Source: an uncultured Bacteroidales bacterium (GTDB taxonomy: Bacteria; Bacteroidota; Bacteroidia; Bacteroidales; Paludibacteraceae). Taken from it: DNA of 58,453 nucleotides. This document shows, one piece after another, positions 39,860 through 49,052 of the stretch; position 1 is the first letter of the stretch; each line of letters opens with the position of its first letter. The notes under the pieces are model-generated. The model did not search any database. It had not been told where the DNA came from and saw only the letters and a program-made list of their open reading frames with translations. A program made the translations under genes and the position numbers. The stretch lies in assembly GCA_902792535.1 (NCBI GenBank), contig CADAZU010000020.1:1-58453 (forward strand), in the 5' to 3' direction.

Positions 39860-42800
39860 TTATTTTACTAACTTTCCGGTTGCATCATATACATGACCGC
39901 CGCGTACCACGTACATCTGACCGTCAATGAGCACTTTCTGGATCTGCTCGCTCTCTACGTTAATTGCGTCGAGGCTCGTCGTTACCTGCTCTGCCTTGTG
40001 ACTGAGAGAGATACGTTTCTTCACAGGAGCCGAGGATTGATTTACAGATGCCTCATACTCTTCCTTAGACGGGGTTTGCGAGAGGTCGATGTATGCACGG
40101 TTTGCAGGAGAGTTACAATTTGTACCCAGTTTCTGGATAGTATTGTTGATAATACCATACTTACCAACCAATACATTATCCGGAGCAGCGGCAATCGCAT
40201 CAAACGTACCGATGAAGCCGTTAGGCATGTGTTTAGGCTCATCGACTGTTGTCTTTCCGTAGAAGAGTGCAAACGTGCTCTCTGTCGGAATGATCATATA
40301 CGGCTCGCCGGCGTTCATCTCTTCTACTTGTTCGAAATCAACCATCTGGCAATTCTCCCAACTTGTTCCGTACTTCCAGTACAGCAGCTTGTAAACCTCT
40401 GCCCCAACAATACAGCCTGCCGGTACATTGTGATCTACACAAACCGTACCCATTCTGTCAATCGTAACAGGACGTGTGTATCCTCCGAAATGAGAACCTT
40501 CTGCCTTGTCTGCGGTGATATTAGCATCAAACTCAATCTTCAAGATACGCATACCTTTTGTTGCATCAGCAATGATATTGACTTCGCCTGCCGGAACAAA
40601 GTATGCTTTCGATGTCTTATTTGAGCTTTCCAATGACAAGACCGCATCTTCGCCGATCTTCAAATCCGCATTATTACTGATTCTACGTGCAGTAATGGTC
40701 ACAAGTCCCGGAACAGTTGTCTTGAAGCTCAATGTACCATAGCCTTGATAGCAACCACTATTATTGGTGTTGTAAGCGTAATCATTCTTTGTTCCCTTGA
40801 TATAAGCCCACTGATCGCCATTGATATAATTGCCAAGTACCAGTGCTTCTTCATTGTCGATTGTTACGTTTGCAGTTCCTGCTCCCGTCCAATTCCAAGT
40901 CATAGAACCGGTTACATCTTTCTGGTCGATGATGTTAACAATCTTCACTACGCAGTTCCCCGATTCTACCTCGTTTCCGAAAGCATCGGTTAAAGTTACC
41001 ATAACGGTCAGTGTTCCTTCCTCTGTACCGGCGGTAATCTCACCGGTAGATGTATTCAGAGTAGCATCGCTGGCACCGGTGCGGGATACCTCGCTCCATT
41101 CCTGACTTGCTACCGCAGCCTTTGCCGGCGTAATAGTAAATACCGGTGTACGGCTTTGCTCCAGACGCAAGTTGAAGCCTTCTTCCAATGCAACACTTGT
41201 CAACGGATAACTATTCAGTTCTGCTACCATTAATGCCACTCTAATACTTTGACTATGTTTATCGAAAGTATAATTGCCGCTCGGGATATTAGCAAACACT
41301 ATATGCGCTGCGGCATCCCCGAATGTTGCAGGTGCTGATGAATATTCAGTATTCGTGGACGTCTCTTTCAGTGTAAGTGTACGCGGACTACCCGAACCGA
41401 TTACTAACATATGCAAGTTAGCTGTATAGTCTGCTGGAACATGGAACGTTCCGAAATCGCTGTCACCTGAGCGACGGGTAACCGAATAGGTAGTTTCTAC
41501 TTCATTTACATCCATTGTCAGCGAAGCAGACAAGCTAGAACCATCTGTCGGAGCATTCTCAAAGATGGTACCGTTGTCATTCGTTATGTCATTAGTCGTA
41601 GCGTCAGTCGTACTTGCGAACCAATAAGCATACTCCGTTCCAACGAACTTGGTAACCGTGATATCCAGCGTTCCTTTCTTCGTGCCATCAGCAACCGAAG
41701 TAGCGGTAATAGTTACACTGCCCGCAGCCTTACCGGTTACAACGCCGTTAGCATCCACGGTTGCTTTCGTCTCATCGCTACTGCTCCAGGTTACGACCTT
41801 ATTGGCTACGTCTGCTGGCAGAACGGTTGCAGTCAGCGTGATCTGCGACTTAGCCGCTACGGTGGTCTCGCCGCTTACGCTTACACTTTCCACTGCCACA
41901 TCTTCTGTGAGTGTTACAGTATAAACGGTCACATCAAAATCCTTATCGGTCACAGTGAATGTTCCTTCATATTGCGAAGTTAAGTCATTCCATGAACCGG
42001 AAAGAACACCATCCGTTTCGCTCGGATTATTCGAAAGGTAGGCAATATTACTTATGGACAACGATGCAAAGTTCGTTCCACTCGGCATAACACCGGTTAT
42101 CGTCTTCGTCGAAGCGGCATTATTAACGGTCACATCTATCGAATTAATCGCCATCGAACCTACCAACGGATTCGGATATGCACGATATACTGCTACGTAA
42201 TCTACGTGAGGATTCCAACTGTCATAATCTCCACCACGTACTAACCATAATGTAGCAGCATCCTCGGTTATAGCCACTTTATTTAATCCCGCATCGGTAT
42301 TACCGGAAGCTGTACCAATAACATCTGCTTCGAGAGCTGTTTGTGCTTTGAAGACGTGCATTACGTTTGCGGTTCCGTATGTCACATCCAAGGCAACTAT
42401 GTCACCTTCATTGAATGTTCCTTCGTTCAAAGCAATCTTCAAATAACCATTGCTTTGGAACTTCTTACCGGAAGGAGCAGAACCATCTTTGCCTTTTACA
42501 TTGCTATTTGCTAATGTCACATCTGCAGCTGCATAATACTTTGACTTCGTTGCATTGTATGTCAACTTATTATCGCCATCTACATCTGCCCATACCAAGC
42601 ACAACATATCTTTCGGTGCTTCCGTAAAATGCAGCACATAGTCTTGCTCTACAGTTCCATCCTCCGATACTACATGCAGCGTTACATCACCCGTTACGGA
42701 TGTAATCGGATTCGGGTTCATGGTCACAGCCTCACCAGCGCTCTCTCCGTCGCCCTCATAACCACGAGTATAAGCAATCGTCGGAACAACAGCCGTCTTG

Positions 42801-45800
42801 TACGGGAACTCTATAGTATATTCATATTTATCTGCTGCAAAGCCCGTAATCGTTGTGCCGTTCACTTTAATATCCGTCAGCGTTGCAAGAGAGGTTGTTG
42901 CCGTGAAGCGTGCATAGAGTGTGATGGAAGCAGCTGGTGTATAGCTGGCGCCGCCCAGACCTACCAACGTACCCGTTTCTGTCTCGTCATTAGCAGTAGT
43001 GAACCATCCGTCGAAACGACTTCCTTCCTTCTCTGCTTCCGGCAGTGTCAAGGCTGTACCGGTAAAGATAGCCTCATCCGTTGCACAACTACCGCCATTA
43101 GTGGTGGCATCGTATGTCACCGTCATCGGGTCTAAGAACGCGATAGCTCTCAGCATATTATAATTGGCAGACGTCTCAGCAATCGTTACAGCCTGCGGGT
43201 TAGCGCTATAGTAATAAGAAACGCCAAGATGAGTTGCGTCAGTACCGCCAGGAATAGCCGTCGCAGATGCGCCATTGATTGCAATCGACATTCCGTTAAT
43301 CTTACCTACGGTCAGTTTGACTATCTTGTCAGCCTCAACATTGAACTGCAACTTATTGTCTGTACTTTTCTTCAGCTTTAGACCTGTATCGAACGCATTG
43401 CTCTTATCTAATGCATTCTCGTTCCCGGTTCCTTCCGTTAAGAGATAACCCTTACCGCTCAAGAATTCTGCATAATCAAAAGTCTTATAAGCATCTTCTT
43501 CTGCATTATCCAGTACCAGTTGTACCAGATCTACATCTTGTGCAAATGTCTTATTCCACTTGCTGTAGTAACTGGTCGCTTTTGTAATTACTTCTTCTCC
43601 GATAGTTGCAACTGCGTGCTCCTGAGCCAAGTCTGCATTATTAAACCAACCTTGGAAGGTTGCCATCGGCAGGTCATCAAAGTTACCGGCATTAATCGGA
43701 CTCTCACCCTCATATACCGTCTCTTCGCCTAACTTGACTTCGCCATCATAATAAGATACCTTATAAGAAGGACGCGGATTGATAGTCACTAACACCTCAT
43801 TGGACTTGGTAGTCGTCTTTGCGTATCCGGTCTTGGTATTCGTAACGATTACATAATACGTACCTGAAACGGTCGGAGCGTATGAAGCACTATTGCTGCC
43901 CACCTTGGTATCAGTTTCACCTTTCTCATACCACTGATAACTCAGTGTACCGCCATCCGTTACACTTGCCGTTACACTCATGGTAGGATCTTGGTTCCAT
44001 TCGTATGTACCGCCACCCGGCTGAGTGGTAATAGTCGGTTTTTCTGCCGGATCCAATTCTTCAACAACTTCTGTTCTCGTAATCACAAGCTTGGTAATGA
44101 AACCAACAGTACCAGTATGTTGATCGTTCCGAGTTAATTTAAGAGCGTTAGAATTTATACCTTCTGGCACGATATATGTTCGTTCCTCCGGAGAGCCTCC
44201 ACTATAGATGTTCGGCCAATCTGTTGTTTCTTCTAAGATAGTATTTCCACTACCATCTTTCATCAACGGAGCTGAAGTTGATGCGGAGTTCTTATTGTAA
44301 TAACCTGTTATTTTAATCTCGTCACCTGTTTTGAGATTCTCTTCCAACGCAAACCGAATATGATCTGTAGAATAATCCGCCTTACCATTCAAACTAATAG
44401 TATAGTAATCGACAGAATTAGCCGTATTCTTGTAGTTCACACGTGTATTTCCATCCACTGGACTATCACTATTGTAATGCGTAGCTGTACCACCTTCTTC
44501 AATAGCCGTTCCAGAAGGAGACTCCCATGAATAGATAGTCACTTCTTCCTCTGTTCCCCAAATAGCCTTCAACTCAATAGCAGCGTTCACCGTTATAGGC
44601 GAAGTCTTATCTACTGCACCGGCACGCCAAGTTATGAACTCATAATCAGTCCTTGTAAACGCCGGTAGAGCCAACTCGATTCCCTCTGCTACGGTCTTCT
44701 CATACTTGCCTTCATTCAAGGTCCAACCGGTTGCATCGCTAATCGTTCCCTTATTCGGGTTCAGCGTTACTGTGTACATAGGTATCGCCTCAAAAGTAAC
44801 GGTTACAGTTGCATCTGCCGTTCCCATAGTGAGCGTTGTGGTCAAACTATTGCTTGCTCCACTTGGACTAATCGTTGCACCTGTACCGCTTACTGCCCAA
44901 TTGGCTACGCGATAACCGGCTGCCGGAACAGCAGTAATAGTTGTCGTAGCACCCGCCTTAATAGACGAAGCCGCAGCCGATACCGTTCCGAGAGTGTTAT
45001 CTCCTGTACTCGTGGCTGCCGTTACACTATACGAAGGCAATGCTTTCGTTGTTCCACTAACAGCGACAGTCGTGCCGCCATTTGTACAATATGTCTCACC
45101 ATCGCCCTTCGACTGAACCTTGCAATAATAGGTAGTCTCGTCAGCCAAGCCGGTGAATTCTTTTGAGGTTGTTGTTACGTTTGCAGAAGCAATCGGATCA
45201 CCCGTACACCCTGCATTGTCCCATAATTTCACATCATAACTACTAGCGTGATCAGCAGCAGTCCACGTAAACGTGATAGCCTCGGTAGTACGAGCTTCCT
45301 CATCCTCTGCCAGGTCTGTTGGAGCTGCTACATCTGTACAACTTGCCGGAGCAACCGTAATCGCCTTACTTACCTGAACCTCGCAACCCGTGCCATTAGA
45401 GATGTTACACCAATAAGTTCCTGCATCACCTTCAACACAAGAGTTCTTCGTAAAGGTTGCCGTAGAACCGATAGACGAACCAGCCGAAGCTGTAGCCCAA
45501 TCTATACCCTTGTACCAAGTAAATGTTGCACTTGTTGCGCCATCAGCCGAAGCCGTCAACTCAATATCTTCACCCTCTGTATAACTCGTCTCTCCACTAA
45601 TAGCTGCATTCGTCGGTGCCGAGCAAGAAGGTGCAGCCTTGAATTCTACAAAATAGAGAACTCCTTCTGAACTGGTACTACGTTGAATATAAATACCTTC
45701 TACTTCTGCCGCAATTTCCATCGTCGCAGAAACACCACCCGCATGTGGCGTTGTTAACGTGCCCAGAGCATCTCCTGCTTTTGTACCCTCATCATCACAT

Positions 45801-46924
45801 GCATATACTGCTACCGCATAATTAGAGCCGGTACCATCTGATTTAAATGCTCCTACACGAAGAGTTCCAGCTACTGCCGGTTTTACAAACCATGCATAAC
45901 CATCACTATTTAGTTTGGTTCCATACATGCCAGCACCTTCTTTATTGCTACTGAAAGTCAGTCCGTTACTTGGGGAAGATGGTTTTGAACCGGTAAAATA
46001 CCAATATTTATCATTTTCTCCTGTTGCATCAGAAGAAATAGGAACAACAATGTCTTTATTCACAGACACTGCTTCTTCGCAATAATCGTCTCCACTATAC
46101 GTAAAGCCGGCTGTAATTTTCGTAAAGCCCGGAGCTACATAATGAATTGTTCCATTAGAAACAGTTGCTGCTGCGGGAACGCTCGAAGTCCAAGTAACCG
46201 CTTGTTCTGCAGGAGTGGTAGTTACGCTTGCCACAAAATCGCTCGCTCCAACAACACCATCAGTCGGCTCCGTTGCCCATGCAATTTCTGGGGAATTACA
46301 AGTCGGAGTTTCTCCGCCGTCCGGGTAGGTAATAACAAGTTTTTTTACTGCCCAGGAACTATTGGTATTGTAGTAAAATTTATAGCGGCCTGCCGCCAAG
46401 GTGCCCAGATTTGTTTCTGCATTATTATTCAAAGTAGCATAAGTGCCAGAAACTACGGATGCATAATTAGCCCAGGTGTAAGCCCCATCACTAACTGCAT
46501 CGGCCCCCCAAGTAGTAGATATTGTCTTAGTGGTAATTTTTACGTTAGCACTTTGCGACAAAACAAACACAAAATATCCACAACCAGAATACTTCACTCC
46601 ATCTGAACTATTATACTCAGCCTTTTTCACTGTTGTAGATGTAGTACCAGCACCATAGTAAAAAGTAGTGCTTACTTTACTATCTTCAGCAGGAGACACA
46701 GTAAAAGAGTGTCCCGTAGTAACGTTATTCTTTGTATTCGCACTCGATACTGTTGGAATTAATGTTGACGAATAACTAGGGAAATTATACGTGTGAACAA
46801 CATCCGCCGCCATAACATTACCGATGGCGAATGTGAATAGAATGAATAATGCGCCTAAATAGCGCCAAATAGTTCGTGTCCCTCTCGGAACAGACTTACT
46901 TAGAAATTTGTTTTTCATAAGCAT
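39860..46924 (-). CDS. Giant multidomain secreted protein 2 (Ig, FN3, InlB-type and BIG2 domains, T9SS-like tail)
   Basis: A 2354-residue exported protein with a signal peptide of about 40 residues (TIWRYLGALFILFTFAIGNV). Visible domains are Ig-like at about 435-528, fibronectin III at 528-615 (DVKLWDNAGCTGD), and divergent InlB repeats at 631-780. A second Ig lies at 961-1041, InlB-type repeats at 1051-1115 and 1265-1345, and a cadherin-like sandwich at 1348-1430. BIG2 occupies 1678-1760 (VTWSSSDETKATVDANGVVT). The tail QKVLIDGQMYVVRGGHVYDA then TGKLVK matches that of giant protein 1. Two adjacent start ATGs (46924, 46918) are possible. It may be read through from the TA genes upstream. Confidence 0.82.
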   Translation of the reverse strand: MLMKNKFLSKSVPRGTRTIWRYLGALFILFTFAIGNVMAADVVHTYNFPSYSSTLIPTVSSANTKNNVTTGHSFTVSPAEDSKVSTTFYYGAGTTSTTVKKAEYNSSDGVKYSGCGYFVFVLSQSANVKITTKTISTTWGADAVSDGAYTWANYASVVSGTYATLNNNAETNLGTLAAGRYKFYYNTNSSWAVKKLVITYPDGGETPTCNSPEIAWATEPTDGVVGASDFVASVTTTPAEQAVTWTSSVPAAATVSNGTIHYVAPGFTKITAGFTYSGDDYCEEAVSVNKDIVVPISSDATGENDKYWYFTGSKPSSPSNGLTFSSNKEGAGMYGTKLNSDGYAWFVKPAVAGTLRVGAFKSDGTGSNYAVAVYACDDEGTKAGDALGTLTTPHAGGVSATMEIAAEVEGIYIQRSTSSEGVLYFVEFKAAPSCSAPTNAAISGETSYTEGEDIELTASADGATSATFTWYKGIDWATASAGSSIGSTATFTKNSCVEGDAGTYWCNISNGTGCEVQVSKAITVAPASCTDVAAPTDLAEDEEARTTEAITFTWTAADHASSYDVKLWDNAGCTGDPIASANVTTTSKEFTGLADETTYYCKVQSKGDGETYCTNGGTTVAVSGTTKALPSYSVTAATSTGDNTLGTVSAAASSIKAGATTTITAVPAAGYRVANWAVSGTGATISPSGASNSLTTTLTMGTADATVTVTFEAIPMYTVTLNPNKGTISDATGWTLNEGKYEKTVAEGIELALPAFTRTDYEFITWRAGAVDKTSPITVNAAIELKAIWGTEEEVTIYSWESPSGTAIEEGGTATHYNSDSPVDGNTRVNYKNTANSVDYYTISLNGKADYSTDHIRFALEENLKTGDEIKITGYYNKNSASTSAPLMKDGSGNTILEETTDWPNIYSGGSPEERTYIVPEGINSNALKLTRNDQHTGTVGFITKLVITRTEVVEELDPAEKPTITTQPGGGTYEWNQDPTMSVTASVTDGGTLSYQWYEKGETDTKVGSNSASYAPTVSGTYYVIVTNTKTGYAKTTTKSNEVLVTINPRPSYKVSYYDGEVKLGEETVYEGESPINAGNFDDLPMATFQGWFNNADLAQEHAVATIGEEVITKATSYYSKWNKTFAQDVDLVQLVLDNAEEDAYKTFDYAEFLSGKGYLLTEGTGNENALDKSNAFDTGLKLKKSTDNKLQFNVEADKIVKLTVGKINGMSIAINGASATAIPGGTDATHLGVSYYYSANPQAVTIAETSANYNMLRAIAFLDPMTVTYDATTNGGSCATDEAIFTGTALTLPEAEKEGSRFDGWFTTANDETETGTLVGLGGASYTPAASITLYARFTATTSLATLTDIKVNGTTITGFAADKYEYTIEFPYKTAVVPTIAYTRGYEGDGESAGEAVTMNPNPITSVTGDVTLHVVSEDGTVEQDYVLHFTEAPKDMLCLVWADVDGDNKLTYNATKSKYYAAADVTLANSNVKGKDGSAPSGKKFQSNGYLKIALNEGTFNEGDIVALDVTYGTANVMHVFKAQTALEADVIGTASGNTDAGLNKVAITEDAATLWLVRGGDYDSWNPHVDYVAVYRAYPNPLVGSMAINSIDVTVNNAASTKTITGVMPSGTNFASLSISNIAYLSNNPSETDGVLSGSWNDLTSQYEGTFTVTDKDFDVTVYTVTLTEDVAVESVSVSGETTVAAKSQITLTATVLPADVANKVVTWSSSDETKATVDANGVVTGKAAGSVTITATSVADGTKKGTLDITVTKFVGTEYAYWFASTTDATTNDITNDNGTIFENAPTDGSSLSASLTMDVNEVETTYSVTRRSGDSDFGTFHVPADYTANLHMLVIGSGSPRTLTLKETSTNTEYSSAPATFGDAAAHIVFANIPSGNYTFDKHSQSIRVALMVAELNSYPLTSVALEEGFNLRLEQSRTPVFTITPAKAAVASQEWSEVSRTGASDATLNTSTGEITAGTEEGTLTVMVTLTDAFGNEVESGNCVVKIVNIIDQKDVTGSMTWNWTGAGTANVTIDNEEALVLGNYINGDQWAYIKGTKNDYAYNTNNSGCYQGYGTLSFKTTVPGLVTITARRISNNADLKIGEDAVLSLESSNKTSKAYFVPAGEVNIIADATKGMRILKIEFDANITADKAEGSHFGGYTRPVTIDRMGTVCVDHNVPAGCIVGAEVYKLLYWKYGTSWENCQMVDFEQVEEMNAGEPYMIIPTESTFALFYGKTTVDEPKHMPNGFIGTFDAIAAAPDNVLVGKYGIINNTIQKLGTNCNSPANRAYIDLSQTPSKEEYEASVNQSSAPVKKRISLSHKAEQVTTSLDAINVESEQIQKVLIDGQMYVVRGGHVYDATGKLVK

Positions 46925-46979
46925 TAAATTTAAAGTTAAACAAAAAGATTAGATATTTGATTTGTATAATCGTTGTTGA

Positions 46980-47223
46980 TTATTTTGATTTCTTAAACAG
47001 GTCGGAGTGTGTTCCAGTTCTTACCAAAGCCACCAAGCACACGGTTTCTTGCACGTCATACACAAGCAGCCAATTCGGTTCAATGTGACATTCCCAAAAG
47101 CCTTTGTAATCCGTCTCGGTGAAGAAACTCTAATATGGTTCTGATATTCTCCATATTCAAGCCTCTGCGTTGACAGAGTTTCAAATCTTTCTTAAACTGG
47201 CCGGTGGGTTTTAACTCGTACAT
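46980..47223 (-). pseudogene. YafQ-type toxin with internal deletion and frameshift
   Basis: From ATG 47223 the frame reads MYELKPTGQFKKDLKLCQRR as in intact YafQ proteins, then runs out of frame and stops. The shifted frame reads TDYKGFWECHIEPNWLLVYD and continues through ALVRTGTHSDLF to a stop at 46980. About 10-15 codons around the usual H-x-L-x-G segment are missing. The antitoxin gene just upstream (1-base gap) is intact. Confidence 0.78.
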
Positions 47224-47224
47224 A

Positions 47225-47443
47225 CTATCCCAAAATATCTTTTAACATTGTATCAACGTCCGAATACGTCTTCAAATCTCCGTTTCGAGCTTCCTTCATA
47301 GCAGCGAGAGTCTCTTTTGTCGGCACATATTCCTCTGAACAGCTGATAATCTTAATGCCTTTCACTTGTTGAATCAGCTCAATTATCGGCCGTACCAATG
47401 CATTCGCCGGATTATATTGTATAGTCATTGTCTGCATAAGCAT
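47225..47443 (-). CDS. Antitoxin of the deleted YafQ
   Basis: A 72-residue protein (70 if the second ATG at 47437 is used). It opens MTIQYNPANALVRPIIELIQ and ends KTYSDVDTMLKDILG. The C-terminus resembles that of the YafQ antitoxin at 25306 (VDAMFKQILG), fitting a conserved YafQ-binding tail with a different N-terminal domain. The leader shares the ATTTTAATGCTTATG start region with giant gene 2. Confidence 0.78.
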   Translation of the reverse strand: MLMQTMTIQYNPANALVRPIIELIQQVKGIKIISCSEEYVPTKETLAAMKEARNGDLKTYSDVDTMLKDILG

Positions 47444-47491
47444 TAAAATTTAAAAAAGTTTAACAAAAAGATTAGTTAGTTTTATTTTGTG

Positions 47492-47719
47492 TTATTTATC
47501 TTCTGGGTTGTAGTTCAAGGAATCATGCACAGCATCATGATAATATAGCAACTTTTCGCCATTTGGTAGCATATAGACACGGTATGCAAAATTAAATCCT
47601 TCTACATTGTATTGATTATATCCTGCCTCGCGCCAATCTCTTCGATAGGGTTCTCCATGGAACATTTCGGCATAATCAGCGAAATCGTATAATGCTTTTT
47701 CCAACCTGTCAACTATCAT
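47492..47719 (-). CDS. Small protein, possible RelE/ParE-like toxin
   Basis: A 75-residue protein. The C-terminal GFNFAYRVYMLPNGEKLLYY has the beta-strand pattern seen at the end of RelE/ParE folds, but no diagnostic residues are clear. Its ATG overlaps the stop of the upstream gene (ATGA), the typical antitoxin-toxin coupling. The family is not recognised; a TA role is inferred from size, overlap and neighbours. Confidence 0.55.
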   Translation of the reverse strand: MIVDRLEKALYDFADYAEMFHGEPYRRDWREAGYNQYNVEGFNFAYRVYMLPNGEKLLYYHDAVHDSLNYNPEDK

Positions 47720-47940
47720 GCTTGATAGAATATACGTGCCTTTTCACGCAACTGGTCCATCGCCTCATGCAATGGCATACCATGTTGCTCTGCTTCCTCT
47801 ATTGTCATCGTCGGCAATTCAGTTTGACGCCTCAGAGTACTGATGTAAAACAATACTTGTTGCATTGCCGCCTTATCCTCTACCATCGGCCCCATGGCTG
47901 CAAGGAATTGTTTACTCGCCTGTGTTTGTACTGCTGTCAT
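47716..47940 (-). CDS. Small helical protein, possible antitoxin
   Basis: Start at ATG 47940 (MTAVQTQASKQFLAAMGPMV), 74 residues; a longer frame from 47964 runs into the leader. It is helical and acidic, with a PTMTIEEAEQHGMPLHEAMD segment and a REKARIFYQA end. It is coupled by a 4-base overlap to the gene at 47492. I recall similar pairs in Bacteroides but cannot name a family. Confidence 0.6.
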   Translation of the reverse strand: MTAVQTQASKQFLAAMGPMVEDKAAMQQVLFYISTLRRQTELPTMTIEEAEQHGMPLHEAMDQLREKARIFYQA

Positions 47941-48001
47941 AGTTGCGTTTTTAAAGTTAAACAAAAGATTAGTTAGTTTTATTTTTGATTGAAAATCAGT
48001 T

Positions 48002-48421
48002 TCAAAGTGTCAAATACAATTCATCGGTTATTTGAATCAGATACTCTACCGCCTCTAACAACGGTGCAAGATCATTCTTGATTACAGAAAATACATACTC
48101 CTCATTGATGTCGAAATAACCGTGAGCAATGTGATTTCGCATTCCCATTATTTCTCGCCAAGGGATTTCCGGACGTTGGTTTAGAAATTCCATTCCCAGG
48201 CGTTTTTCTACTTTCTTCACTTCCTCGCCAACGACTTCTATCATCATCGCATTGCCTGCCAATCGTTGCATTCCCAACTGAGAATTCAACCATTCATCTA
48301 CGCTCTCCACATCCTTATTCCACTCTAACAACATCGAAATCGCTTTCTGTATATTCATAAGCGTTTCATGAGCGAGGCGCACATTTTCAGAATACTCTAA
48401 TTCCATCTCTTTTAATTTCAT
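48002..48421 (-). CDS. HepT-like (DUF86) HEPN RNase toxin
   Basis: A 139-residue all-helical HEPN RNase. The catalytic R-x4-6-H motif is GMRNHIAHGYFDIN. The central RLAGNAMMIEVVGEEVKKVE is typical of DUF86. It overlaps the MNT antitoxin gene by 35 bases; a start at the second Met would shorten the overlap to 20. This is the only clearly intact HEPN toxin in the window. Confidence 0.9.
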   Translation of the reverse strand: MKLKEMELEYSENVRLAHETLMNIQKAISMLLEWNKDVESVDEWLNSQLGMQRLAGNAMMIEVVGEEVKKVEKRLGMEFLNQRPEIPWREIMGMRNHIAHGYFDINEEYVFSVIKNDLAPLLEAVEYLIQITDELYLTL

Positions 48422-48680
48422 TTAGGAAAAACGGAGTAAGGCTACGATGCCTTAGGACCATATCTACATGTTTTCCCGTTAATTGCTCTAAATATTCATG
48501 TGCACCGCCTACTCCACGCAGCGTTGCCGGCATTTCCACAAACACATCCACATCGCTTTCTTCATTATGCTCGCCTCGAGCAACAGAGCCGAAAAGCTGC
48601 ATAGATGTTATTCCGAAGCGCTCACGCAGGATTGGTGCATGCTGCCTCAACGTCTCTATGTATTCCGCTGTCGTTTTCAT
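48387..48680 (-). CDS. MNT-type nucleotidyltransferase antitoxin
   Basis: A 97-residue nucleotidyltransferase with the motif LFGSVARGEHNEESDVDVFV and the later third-Asp strand HVDMVLRH. It pairs with the DUF86 gene downstream and heads a run of minus-strand genes that reaches giant protein 2. Its promoter is 70 bases upstream, and the leader contains a dispersed repeat (48713-48734). Confidence 0.92.
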   Translation of the reverse strand: MKTTAEYIETLRQHAPILRERFGITSMQLFGSVARGEHNEESDVDVFVEMPATLRGVGGAHEYLEQLTGKHVDMVLRHRSLTPFFLNEIKRDGIRVF

Positions 48681-48712
48681 TATTTATGATTTAGATGTCT
48701 ACTTTTCTATTT

Positions 48713-48734
48713 CTTAGCCACAAGGGCACGATTA
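48713..48734 (+). repeat. CTTAGCCGCAAGGGCACGATTG dispersed repeat, copy 3
   Basis: Copy with CCACAAGGG in place of CCGCAAGGG. It lies in the leader of the MNT gene. Confidence 0.65.
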
Positions 48735-48752
48735 ACTTCGTTTTTCACGGCG

Positions 48753-48783
48753 CAAAGGTACGAAAAATATTTCATGTACGCAA
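48753..48783 (-). promoter_or_regulatory. Promoter of the 48.7-39.7 kb gene run
   Basis: TTGC (48783-48780), 19 bases and TACCTTTG (48760-48753) on the minus strand. I see no other consensus promoter in the short gaps down to giant gene 2. Confidence 0.75.
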
Positions 48784-48892
48784 GCGCGGGAGGGCGCGCG
48801 CACGATTTTTACACTATTTCCGTCAATTTTTACACAACGGAAGGATGAGATTATGCCGTTGTGGGGCTATTGTGGAGCCGATGTCGTCCTAA

Positions 48893-48947
48893 GGTGATCG
48901 CGTGATGGTCGCGAGATGATCGCGAGATGATCCCGTGATGGTCGCGT
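48893..48947. repeat. 11-base tandem repeat (GTGATGGTCGC type)
   Basis: Five units of GTGATNGTCGC, GAGATGATCGC and GAGATGATCCC lie in the 372-base gap between the MNT gene and rpoC. The gap holds no gene. Confidence 0.8.
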
Positions 48948-48969
48948 CGGCAACCCGAAAGTCAAGCAG

Positions 48970-49005
48970 AAACATCCCCACTCCTTTTCGGAGCAGGGAT
49001 GTTTT
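48970..49005 (-). terminator. Terminator of the rpoBC operon
   Basis: AAACATCCC-CACTCC and GGAG-CAGGGATGTTT pair with a small internal mismatch; the arms carry A- and T-runs, so it can work in both directions. Confidence 0.85.
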
Positions 49006-49006
49006 G

Positions 49007-49040
49007 GACTAGATGAACTAGGACAACTAGTCTAACTAGG
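49007..49040. repeat. AACTAG short repeats after rpoC
   Basis: GGACTAGATGAACTAGGACA and ACTAGTCTAACTAGG units lie between the terminator and the rpoC stop. Same family as after secG. Confidence 0.75.
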
Positions 49041-49052
49041 AATTAGCGGTTA

